A DNA stretch of 64,000 bases from Sulfurimicrobium sp963741495. Its GTDB lineage: Bacteria > Pseudomonadota > Gammaproteobacteria > Burkholderiales > Sulfuricellaceae. Of the stretch, positions 13,079 to 19,981 are shown one piece after another. The DNA is taken from the NCBI GenBank assembly GCA_963741495.1, contig CAVUID010000017.1, forward strand, positions 1 through 64,000, written 5' to 3'. Numbering within the stretch: position 1 is the stretch's first letter; every line of letters begins with the position of its first letter. The notes under the pieces are model-generated. The model was given only the letters and a program-made list of their open reading frames with translations, ran no database searches and had not been told where the DNA came from. Made by a program: the position numbers and the translations under genes.

Positions 13079-13103
13079 GGCCCGCCTCGTGCGGGCCTTT
13101 TTT
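13079..13103 (+). terminator. Rho-independent terminator after the adhesin gene
   Basis: A 7-bp GC stem (GGCCCGC / GCGGGCC) with a CTCGT loop is followed by six T. It sits 25 bases after the adhesin stop codon and its T-run overlaps the last codon of the convergent lapD-like gene. Confidence 0.85.
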
Positions 13104-15015
13104 ATGCTTCGATATCCCTGATTGCCGGCCCGGTTGCGCCATCGAACCCAAGTTGGCCCAGAGCATTCAACTCCGCTTCGCTCACCACACCTTCAGCAAA
13201 GACCTGCATACCGATGCTGTGTGCAATCGAGGACAGGCCCTTGAGGAAAGTCTGGTTGCCGGGATTGCTTTCGATCCCGCGAATAAAGCTTGCGTCCACC
13301 TTGATGTAGTCGAGGCCCAGGCCATGCAGCAGGCCGATCTGGCTGAACTGGCGACCGAAGTGCTCGATCCCGGTGATGCAGCCGGCCTCCTGCAGATCGC
13401 GGCACAGCAGGCGGAAGCTTTCAAAATTCTGCAATGCGCCATTCTCCGGAATCTCCAGCCACAGACGCCGGGCAGCTTTGGGCTGGGAACGAAGCAAGCT
13501 GCGCACGCTGTCACGGAATCCGGCAGAATCGATGGAACTGGCGGAAATATTGATTGCCAGCCCGGAAAGCTGGGGGCTCTGTTCCAGTTCCCTGAGCCCC
13601 AGCCTGATAGCTGCGAGGTCGAGTTCTGGCGTCAGCTTAAGGCGCTCAGCGACCGGCAGGAAACGGCCAGCAGGAATCCAGTCGCCATCGGCATCAAACA
13701 TCAGGCGCAGCGGGCATTCCCGATGTGAGAAGGAGCCATCGAGCCGCTTGACCGGGAAAGAAACCAGGCGGACCCAGTTGGATTTCAGCGCGAGATGGAT
13801 CGTTTGCGCCCACTGCTCACCGCTACGCGGCATATTCGTTTCATCCTGCGCTGCTTCCGCCATACCGTTGACGCCAGCAGATTCTGCGCTCGCCAGCGCG
13901 GCATCAATCCGCGACAGGAGGGTTGCCATATCGCTGCCCAAGCCAAATCCACCAAAACCGATATAGGCGGCAGGCCCCTCCGCCACATACGGCTCGGACT
14001 CCTTGACTAGGCTGCTCAAGAGGGCAGCGACAAATTCGTGCGTATGGTCATCATGCTCAGGCAGCAACAGCGCAAAATCCGCACCATTAAGGCGCGCGGC
14101 GGCGCCCTTGCTTGCTGCCGCGCGAATGACAGAACCAACGCTGCGCAGCCATTGGTCGGTAGCATCGCGGCCAAGACGGTGATTGACGTCATTCAGGTTG
14201 GCGAGCCGGACCAGCACCAGACTGCCGCCATGCGCGTCTTCGGCATCGAGTGCCTGATGCAGCGTCGCCATAAAATGGCTGCGATTGGCAAGGCCCGTCA
14301 GCGGATCGGAGTTTGCCTCCTGCCGGACAGATTCAAGCCGGGCAGCCTCTTCATCAAACATGAACTTGAGCCTTGCCACCGTAGAGTTCATTGCCTCCGC
14401 CAATTGGCGCAACTCCGGCACGCGCGGCACCTCGGAAGTCACGAAGCGGCGCTCGCTGATGGCCTGGGCCTGATGGATGACGGTATTCAGCGGTACACGC
14501 AAGCGACGCAGGATGAGCGTTGCAAGATAGCCGCTAAACAGCCCCGCCACCGCCAGCACTGAAATCAGCCCGAGCACGCTACGCCACAAGGAACGATAGG
14601 CAAACCGGCTGTGACTGGCCAGCGTGACCGTACCCAGTTGCTTCCAGCCATTGCTGATCTGGGCCTGCCCCTGGCCAGGGCTGATCGGCAGCAAGCGCAC
14701 AAACCACTCTGGGGCTTCATGCTGGCCGGCGGGGGCGCGTCGCTCGGCAATCGTCGAGCCAAAAGGATCGGCTACCCGGACAAATTCATAATGGCCGCTA
14801 TCGAACAAGGCCGACACCACGAGTTCGATCTCCACTGCATCCATGCTTTTCTGGCTCAGTGAAAGCGCCAGAACCGAAGCATTATCCATATTCTTCATCT
14901 GCAACTGATCCTGAAGATAGACCCGTGCGCCCAGAGTGGAGCCAAGCAGGCTGCCGATCAGGGCCAGAAGCGTGCTCACAATCACGGCGAGCCAGAGTTG
15001 ACGGTACATTGACAT
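13102..15015 (-). CDS. lapD: LapD-like c-di-GMP receptor with degenerate GGDEF and EAL domains
   Basis: The protein has 637 aa and sits in the inner membrane. Order of parts: TM helix (about 6-28), periplasmic domain of the LapD/MoxY type (about 30-140), second TM (about 146-168), HAMP-like linker, GGDEF domain (SDPLTGLANRSHF at about 236) and EAL domain. Both catalytic motifs are broken: GGDEF reads NGADF (about 310-314) and EAL reads ECP (433-435). That fits a receptor that binds c-di-GMP rather than making or cutting it. In the known system, LapD bound to c-di-GMP holds the protease LapG in the periplasm and so keeps the adhesin on the surface. Here it is convergent with the adhesin gene and lies downstream of the LapG-like gene on the same strand, with an 83-bp gap. 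Confidence 0.9.
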   Translation of the reverse strand: MSMYRQLWLAVIVSTLLALIGSLLGSTLGARVYLQDQLQMKNMDNASVLALSLSQKSMDAVEIELVVSALFDSGHYEFVRVADPFGSTIAERRAPAGQHEAPEWFVRLLPISPGQGQAQISNGWKQLGTVTLASHSRFAYRSLWRSVLGLISVLAVAGLFSGYLATLILRRLRVPLNTVIHQAQAISERRFVTSEVPRVPELRQLAEAMNSTVARLKFMFDEEAARLESVRQEANSDPLTGLANRSHFMATLHQALDAEDAHGGSLVLVRLANLNDVNHRLGRDATDQWLRSVGSVIRAAASKGAAARLNGADFALLLPEHDDHTHEFVAALLSSLVKESEPYVAEGPAAYIGFGGFGLGSDMATLLSRIDAALASAESAGVNGMAEAAQDETNMPRSGEQWAQTIHLALKSNWVRLVSFPVKRLDGSFSHRECPLRLMFDADGDWIPAGRFLPVAERLKLTPELDLAAIRLGLRELEQSPQLSGLAINISASSIDSAGFRDSVRSLLRSQPKAARRLWLEIPENGALQNFESFRLLCRDLQEAGCITGIEHFGRQFSQIGLLHGLGLDYIKVDASFIRGIESNPGNQTFLKGLSSIAHSIGMQVFAEGVVSEAELNALGQLGFDGATGPAIRDIEA

Positions 15016-15098
15016 GGCGGTTCCTATACTGAAATTAAGCGTTCAGACGCTGATTGTTTACAGGGTTGCAGAAATAGCCGAGCATCTGTTTTCACGGT

Positions 15099-15800
15099 TT
15101 AGAATCCCTCGGCATGGGCACGTTGCAACAGGCTCTGCCAGCGTGAAAGGCTGCCGACACCACCCGATCCCGGCGCGCCGCCATCTGCGACCCCCTGCCA
15201 GATGCCCTGGCTATTGAAGCTGAACACGGGAAGCAAATCAGGACGGCGCCCTGCGGGACGAATTTCGGTAATCAGATTATCGAGAACCAGGGGTTCGGCA
15301 TCGGGTGCAGGATAGTAAGCCAGCACCATGTGCGCCTGGGTAAGGCTGCTGTTCATTCCGCCGATGCGCGCCTTGACGTATATCAGGCGCAACTGTTCGT
15401 TGGGCACACCGAGGCTGAGCAGGGTAAAGTATTTGGCAATCGTGAAGTCTTCGCAGTCTCCCGCGCCCTTACCCAGCGTTTCCAGAGGCGTTGCCCAATA
15501 ATCGCTCTGCCCCCATATCGGCTGATCCTCGCCAAAGCGCACACGGCGATTAAAGTATTCATTCACGCGCTTGAGCTTTTCCGTTGTCTCCAGTTGCCCC
15601 GCATCCACCAGAAATTTCTGCCAGTCGCGCAGGGATTTCGCCCCTGCCTCACCGAAACGCTGATTCATGACACTTGCCAGACGGTCAAAATCCACGGCAA
15701 CGGCGAAAGAGGCCGCCAGCAAAAGTGCGAGCGCGAAAAAACGCGTCCATCCAGCACAAAGCCTCATTGAGCGAGGGCGCGCTTCATGCACATTGCACAC
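15099..15800 (-). CDS. lapG: LapG-like periplasmic cysteine protease (transglutaminase-like)
   Basis: The protein has 233 aa from the first possible start; an internal Met at residue 12 (15767) begins a signal-peptide-like stretch (MRLCAGWTRFFALALLLAAS) and may be the real start. No strong ribosome site decides this. The catalytic triad of bacterial transglutaminase-like cysteine proteases is visible: Cys116 in GAGDCEDF, His157 in QAHMVLAYY and Asp174 in LVLDNL. LapG cuts LapA-type adhesins between the two Ala of a TAAG motif, and the neighbouring adhesin has TAAG at residues 114-117. It is upstream of the lapD-like gene on the same strand, so the two are likely one operon. Confidence 0.9.
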   Translation of the reverse strand: MCNVHEARPRSMRLCAGWTRFFALALLLAASFAVAVDFDRLASVMNQRFGEAGAKSLRDWQKFLVDAGQLETTEKLKRVNEYFNRRVRFGEDQPIWGQSDYWATPLETLGKGAGDCEDFTIAKYFTLLSLGVPNEQLRLIYVKARIGGMNSSLTQAHMVLAYYPAPDAEPLVLDNLITEIRPAGRRPDLLPVFSFNSQGIWQGVADGGAPGSGGVGSLSRWQSLLQRAHAEGF

Positions 15801-15859
15801 AGTCTGATTTAAAGCTGCAATTCAAAGACAATCCCTCATAATGAACCTGGAAATCTCAG

Positions 15860-15997
15860 TTCGATAACCACGGAGGGCACGGAGAACACGGAGGAAGGCA
15901 GTTTGCGGTGATTTACGGCCTCACCCAACGGGTGAATGCCAAACATCATGCAATCAATTGTTTTTACTCCGTGCTCTCCGTGAACTCCGTGGTTAAC
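15860..15997. repeat. Palindromic CCACGGAG element, copy 1
   Basis: Outer arms read ATAACCACGGAGGGCACGGAG and CTCCGTGAACTCCGTGGTTA, giving a large imperfect hairpin of about 138 bases. The same element occurs at 39886-40012 and 50927-51055. Copies 1 and 3 also share an inner stretch (ACCCAACGGGTGAATGCCAAA without its last base). No protein is encoded. The rest of the 507-base gap 15801-16307 shows nothing else I can name. Confidence 0.85.
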
Positions 15998-16307
15998 TGC
16001 TTTTTATAGGATGAATGCGCATTTCCATGACGCCAGTGCAAATATTCCCCTATCGATACTTAGAGCCTATTTCAGATTCAGATGCTATATGACAGCCTTA
16101 CCACACGCAATGCTGTCAATCGCCCGATCAAGCAAGCTCCGCAAGCGCAACGATCTGGTTTATTAAAACATTGTCATCATCCGGCATGTGTTAAGCAGAA
16201 CCAATTCTTGCAACCGTGAGTCTCAAGTACAAGGATGCGATAGCTTGAAAAGCGCCTTCCCCGATGGACGTTCTCAACAATAAACCCTTTTCAGTTGGAG
16301 ATTTATC

Positions 16308-16715
16308 ATGCTTAAACGTACTTTAATTTCCGCAACCATTGTAGCGCTGTATTCTGCGGCATCCGCTGCCTGGGCAGCCGAGCCTGAACAGGTCAAGGAA
16401 CAGGCCCAACAACAAACCGCCAGTGGCGAACAGGTCTATGGCAGCCAGTTAATGACGCAGCAGGAACGGCTTGAGCATCGCAACAAGTTGCGCGCCGCCA
16501 AAACAGCAGAAGAACGCGAACAAATCCGCGCTGAACACCATACCCGCATGCAGGAACGCGCCAAGGAAAAAGGCGTCACCCTTCCAGAAGTGCCACCTGC
16601 GACCGGCACCAGAAAAGGCATGGGAACCGGGCCTCGCGACGGCATGGGACCTGGCAGCGGCATGAGCCCCGGTGGAGGCATGGGCGGCGGAATGGGGCCT
16701 GGCGGTGGTCGATAG
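16308..16715 (+). CDS. Gly/Met-rich small secreted protein
   Basis: The protein has 135 aa, with a good GGAG ribosome site 8-11 bases before the ATG. It has a signal peptide (about 1-24, ending AWAAE). The middle is a charged helix with MTQQERLEHRNKLRAAKTAE and EEREQIRAEHHTRM. The C-terminal tail is low complexity (GMGPGSGMSPGGGMGGGMGP). Similar architecture, a signal peptide, a Q/E/R helix with an M-x-x-E-x-R type motif, then a Gly/Met tail, is seen in the proteins at 35139-35580 and 37958-38257. Function unknown. The helix motif loosely recalls the LTxxQ motif of the periplasmic CpxP/Spy family, but that is only a suggestion. Confidence 0.8.
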   Translation: MLKRTLISATIVALYSAASAAWAAEPEQVKEQAQQQTASGEQVYGSQLMTQQERLEHRNKLRAAKTAEEREQIRAEHHTRMQERAKEKGVTLPEVPPATGTRKGMGTGPRDGMGPGSGMSPGGGMGGGMGPGGGR

Positions 16716-16753
16716 AAGCACCCACAATTTTACCTGTGTGGATTTTTCTCGCC

Positions 16754-16780
16754 TCCCCGCTCTCATGCGGGGATTTTTTT
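16754..16780 (+). terminator. Rho-independent terminator
   Basis: TCCCCGC, a 6-base loop, GCGGGGA, then seven T. It lies 39 bases after the stop of the Gly/Met-rich gene. Confidence 0.85.
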
Positions 16781-16943
16781 GCCTGCACCACAACGAAACA
16801 CTCACCAGCGGTGATTGCACCATTGCAAGGCAAAAACACCGCAGTTATTTTCCATTCCATTGATTAATATAAACTAACCAGCTGGCATAATGATTGCTGC
16901 TGCTTTACCTCATGTTGAAAAACGTTTCTCAAGGAAAAGCCGC

Positions 16944-17918
16944 ATGAGCACTGCAGCACTGATCAGATCACTCGGACGAGGCCAAACCAGCCTCACTGAA
17001 ACAGAAGCCTACACGCTCTTTTCCGCCATGCTCGATGAAGGGCTGGCGGACCTGGAACTCGGCGCCCTGCTCTATGCCCTGCGGGCCAAGGGCGAAAGCC
17101 TGGAAGAGTTGCTTGGCTTCAAGCGTGCCGTATCAGAACGGCTCTATCGCTTGCAGGCGCCATCCAGCGAGAGCCTGCCGGTCATCATTCCGGCCTACGG
17201 CGGCAGGCTGGACTGTGTCAACCTGCTGCCCCTGCTGGCCCTCCTGCTGCAACGCTTTGGGGTCGCCGTGCTGATGCACGGCTCGCTGGAAAGCCTTGAT
17301 GGCGTGGCGGCGGCCTATGTGCTGCGAGAGCTGGGAACGCTCCCCAGCACCAGCATTCTGCAGGCGCAACAGGCACTCGACCAGCAAGGTCTGGCATTTC
17401 TTCCCACCGCCGCACTATGCCCGGGGCTGGCCACCCTGCTCAGCCTGCGCAGCCGCCTTGGGCTGCGCAACAGCGCACATCTCATGGCCAAAGTGCTGGA
17501 ACCGTTCGATGGAACGGGTTTGCATCTGGTTAGCGCCAGCCAGCCAGAATGCATGAACCACCTGCGCGAATTCCTCTGTGTTACGGAGACGAATGCCCTG
17601 TTGCTGCAAAGCAGCGGCGGCGACCCATGCGCCAATCCTGCCCAACGTCCACAACTGGAGTACATCAGCAATGGCAGAAGCGACATCCTGTTCGAAGCCG
17701 AACGCGGCCCGGTCAGAATGGTCCCGAACCTGCCCAATCCATCCAGCGCAGCCGCCACGGCACTTTGGACCAGGCAGGTGCTGGCGGGCGAAATCCCGCT
17801 CCCCATGCCGCTGGTCAACCAGCTTGCCTGTTGCCTCTATGCCAGCGGCTACACACAGGACATGAACCAGGCAAAGGCCATCGCAGCAGTCGAGGCAGGC
17901 GGGCTCGCTGCTGCATAG
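16944..17918 (+). CDS. ybiB: YbiB-like protein (anthranilate phosphoribosyltransferase fold, TrpD2 type)
   Basis: The frame is open from 16890, but the ATG at 16944 is preferred because AAGGAAA lies 7 bases before it and the protein then begins MSTAALIRSLGRGQTSLTE, as in the family. It has 324 aa. The order of motifs (helical N-domain with LTETEAYTLFSAML, then a glycosyltransferase-3 type core with NLPNPSSAAATALWT near the end) matches YbiB/TrpD2. In this family the phosphoribosyltransferase motifs are altered, and the E. coli member is reported to bind nucleic acid instead. Cellular role is therefore uncertain. It is followed by sodB with a 152-base gap. Confidence 0.8.
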   Translation: MSTAALIRSLGRGQTSLTETEAYTLFSAMLDEGLADLELGALLYALRAKGESLEELLGFKRAVSERLYRLQAPSSESLPVIIPAYGGRLDCVNLLPLLALLLQRFGVAVLMHGSLESLDGVAAAYVLRELGTLPSTSILQAQQALDQQGLAFLPTAALCPGLATLLSLRSRLGLRNSAHLMAKVLEPFDGTGLHLVSASQPECMNHLREFLCVTETNALLLQSSGGDPCANPAQRPQLEYISNGRSDILFEAERGPVRMVPNLPNPSSAAATALWTRQVLAGEIPLPMPLVNQLACCLYASGYTQDMNQAKAIAAVEAGGLAAA

Positions 17919-17961
17919 CAGACCGAAGCAACCCCCTATAGACGATAGATTTACTCAACTA

Positions 17962-17990
17962 TTGCTGCCGTCATGGTTTTTATGTAAACT
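17962..17990 (+). promoter_or_regulatory. Possible sigma-70 promoter of sodB
   Basis: TTGCTG and TAAACT are 17 bases apart, about 80 bases upstream of the sodB start. The leader between them and the gene contains an inverted repeat, GGCAAGG / CCTTGCC, at about 18017-18038. Both hexamers are imperfect, so this is tentative. Confidence 0.35.
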
Positions 17991-18070
17991 TAGTCTAAAT
18001 CGGATTCACCTCAGGCGGGCAAGGCGTTCAAACCTTGCCTGATTTATTTCAAATCCCTCAAGGAGTAAAA

Positions 18071-18658
18071 ATGGAACATCAACTGCCAGCACTGCCCTAC
18101 GCCATGGACGCCCTGCAACCGCACATGTCCAAGGAAACTTTCGAATACCACTACGCCAAACACCATCAGGCCTATGTCACCAACCTGAACAACCTGATCA
18201 AGGGCACCGAGTACGAAAATCTGGACCTCGAAGCCATCATCAAGAAAGCCCCGGCCGGCGGCGTTTACAACAACTCCGCCCAGGTGTGGAACCACACTTT
18301 CTTCTGGAACTGCATGAAGCCCAACGGCGGCGGCGAACCGACCGGCGCATTGGCTGATGCCATCAAGGCCAAGTGGGGCTCTGTCGAAGAATTCAAGAAA
18401 GCCTTCCAGACTTCCGCAGTCGGCAACTTCGGTTCCGGCTGGACCTGGCTGGTGAAAAAAGCTGACGGCTCCGTCGACATCGTCAACATGGGCGCCGCCG
18501 GCACCCCGCTGACCACCGCCGACAAAGCACTGCTGTGCGTTGACGTATGGGAACATGCCTATTACATCGACTACCGCAACATGCGTCCGAAATTCGTTGA
18601 AACCTTCCTGACCAGCCTGGTCAACTGGGATTTCGTGGCAAAGAACTTTGCAGCCTGA
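18071..18658 (+). CDS. sodB: Iron superoxide dismutase
   Basis: The protein has 195 aa. The ATG at 18071 has AGGAG directly upstream (18061-18065), so it is preferred over the in-frame ATG at 18035. It converts superoxide to O2 and H2O2 in the cytoplasm. Metal ligands are visible in the N-terminal helix (FEYHYAKHHQAYV), in QVWNHTFFWNC and in DVWEHAYYIDYRN. The overall sequence, including GEPTGAL and FGSGWTWLVK, follows the Fe-type SodB pattern rather than the Mn type. A leading MEHQLPALPYAMDALQPHMS fits the family start. Confidence 0.95.
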   Translation: MEHQLPALPYAMDALQPHMSKETFEYHYAKHHQAYVTNLNNLIKGTEYENLDLEAIIKKAPAGGVYNNSAQVWNHTFFWNCMKPNGGGEPTGALADAIKAKWGSVEEFKKAFQTSAVGNFGSGWTWLVKKADGSVDIVNMGAAGTPLTTADKALLCVDVWEHAYYIDYRNMRPKFVETFLTSLVNWDFVAKNFAA

Positions 18659-18700
18659 AGCAACTTTGTTTCGTTAGAATAAAGTTCTGAAAATTGAGAA

Positions 18701-18726
18701 GGGGGAGCAGCTGCTCCCCCTTTTTT
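18701..18726 (+). terminator. Strong rho-independent terminator of sodB
   Basis: A perfect 20-base palindrome (10-bp arms beginning GGGGGAGCAG) followed by six T, 43 bases after the sodB stop. Confidence 0.9.
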
Positions 18727-18839
18727 GTGGAATTTTTGATGTAAGCGGCCCAACCAACCCGCCAGACTAACAGTACCCAGGCAGTGATAAATTGTCCTTG
18801 AATCAAGCTGCCCAATTAGCCCTATTTTCCTTTGACAGG

Positions 18840-19706
18840 CTAATTGGATTTCTTTCCCGCAAGCATGGCGTTGGCTTCCTGGATATTCATCTCGGCCAGC
18901 TTTACGTCCGTTGAACCCACGGGAGCTGCTGCCTGCATCCGTTTCCAGGAAATGATCGCCTGTTTGTAATCGGCGCGGTCGAATGCCTCGCTGCCAGCAA
19001 GCGCCAGGGCTTTCAGATGTTTTGGATCCACCGCCAGTGCTCGTTTCACGATATCGCGAGACTCGTCATCCCATTTACGTTCATTGGCCAACACGCGCGC
19101 ATCGACCCACTCGGCAAGAATCGCAGCATTGGGCGGCAGAATGGACGCAGCCCTGGCATAGGCGTCCGTTGCCTCCTTGTGCTGCCGAAGCTCTCCGTAA
19201 GTACGCGCAAGCAGAAGCCAGCCCTCGCCATTATTTGGATCTTTGGCCATTTTGTCGGCCAGGCGCTTGACTGCCATATGGAGGTCACCCCCCGAGTTCG
19301 CCTGTGGCTTGTGCTGTGGCTGAGCACTTGCGTCCGGCGCTCGCAGCCCGGATAAGGCAGTTTGAGAATGAGAGATGTCGGCCTCTTTGGGCTTGCCGAC
19401 CAAGGCATACAAAATTACCGGCGGTACAACAATAATGCCGATAGCCAGGGGGATTCCCCAGCGCAGGTAGCGACGCTCCACCAACCTGCCCTTTTCCGGC
19501 GCCGCCAGCAGTGAAGCGTGAAGTTCAGCCTGACGACGCTCGAATTCATCGCCGCTAATCTTGCCGGCTGCCTTTTCCAGCAGCAGCGCCCTGAGCGCAG
19601 TGCTGATTTTAGCCGCCTGATTATTTCGCCAGAAAAAAAGCGCAGCGCCGATACCAAGTACAACAACCATTAAAACTGTAACAACTGCCAGGGTAGAGGC
19701 GCCCAA
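18840..19706 (-). CDS. CcmI/CycH-like TPR protein for cytochrome c maturation
   Basis: The protein has 288 aa and probably starts with TTG at 19706, because GGAG lies 8 bases upstream and no ATG fits. It has an N-terminal TM helix (about 5-26), a short cytoplasmic region with the pattern ISGDEFERRQAEL that is typical of CcmI, a second TM (about 83-102) and periplasmic TPR repeats (AVKRLADKMAKDPNNGEGWL, LLARTYGELRQHKEATDAYA). CcmI hands apocytochromes to the heme lyase. It lies on the same strand as, and downstream of, two multiheme cytochrome genes that would place a heavy load on this pathway. The full ccm operon is not in the window, so this may be a dedicated extra copy. It could also be a generic TPR membrane protein. 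Confidence 0.72.
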   Translation of the reverse strand: MGASTLAVVTVLMVVVLGIGAALFFWRNNQAAKISTALRALLLEKAAGKISGDEFERRQAELHASLLAAPEKGRLVERRYLRWGIPLAIGIIVVPPVILYALVGKPKEADISHSQTALSGLRAPDASAQPQHKPQANSGGDLHMAVKRLADKMAKDPNNGEGWLLLARTYGELRQHKEATDAYARAASILPPNAAILAEWVDARVLANERKWDDESRDIVKRALAVDPKHLKALALAGSEAFDRADYKQAIISWKRMQAAAPVGSTDVKLAEMNIQEANAMLAGKKSN

Positions 19707-19742
19707 GGTGAATTCTCCAATTAAGTTTTACCTGATATTTAG

Positions 19743-19823
19743 GCTAGTGTAGTGCTTCATTCTGTTTGGAACTTATCGCCGTGTGGAATCTGGTGTTGCA
19801 GGTCGGTCTTCAGGCCGACATAT
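19743..19823. repeat. Inverted copy of an 80-base intergenic repeat
   Basis: The reverse complement of this stretch (CACTACACTAG..., AAGTTCCAAACAGAATGAA, ACCAGATTCCAC, GTCGGCCTGAAGACCGACCT) recurs at about 42512-42592 in the other orientation. A third fragment with AAGACCGACCTGCCAGGCTC lies at 19963-19982 next to the following gene end and also matches the start of the 42.5 kb copy. It is non-coding. Confidence 0.8.
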
Positions 19824-19834
19824 CGGGCTAAGGA

Positions 19835-19961
19835 GCCACTGATTTAATCCGTTATCCTGTCATTGCGAGCGTAGCGAAGCAATCTCGTTTTATTAAATCA
19901 AAAAGTTACAGATTGCTTCGTCGCTTTGCGCCTCGCAATGACGGTTAAATCAGCGCTTCCC
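19835..19961. repeat. Palindromic GCGAAGCAATC element, copy 1
   Basis: The core is GTCATTGCGAGCGTAGCGAA to GCGCCTCGCAATGAC (19859-19941), able to fold into a long hairpin. About 125 bases including flanks (GATTTAATCCGTTATCCT and GGTTAAATCAGCGCTTCCC) recur inverted at 45777-45903. A shorter copy lies at 42617-42695. The gap 19707-19981 is made almost wholly of such repeats. Confidence 0.88.
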
Positions 19962-19981
19962 TAAAGACCGACCTGCCAGGC

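Noticed and set aside
12622..13728. 368-codon plus-strand frame running past the adhesin end
   Set aside because: It overlaps the adhesin 3' end in another frame and is antisense to the lapD-like gene; no ribosome site or domain.
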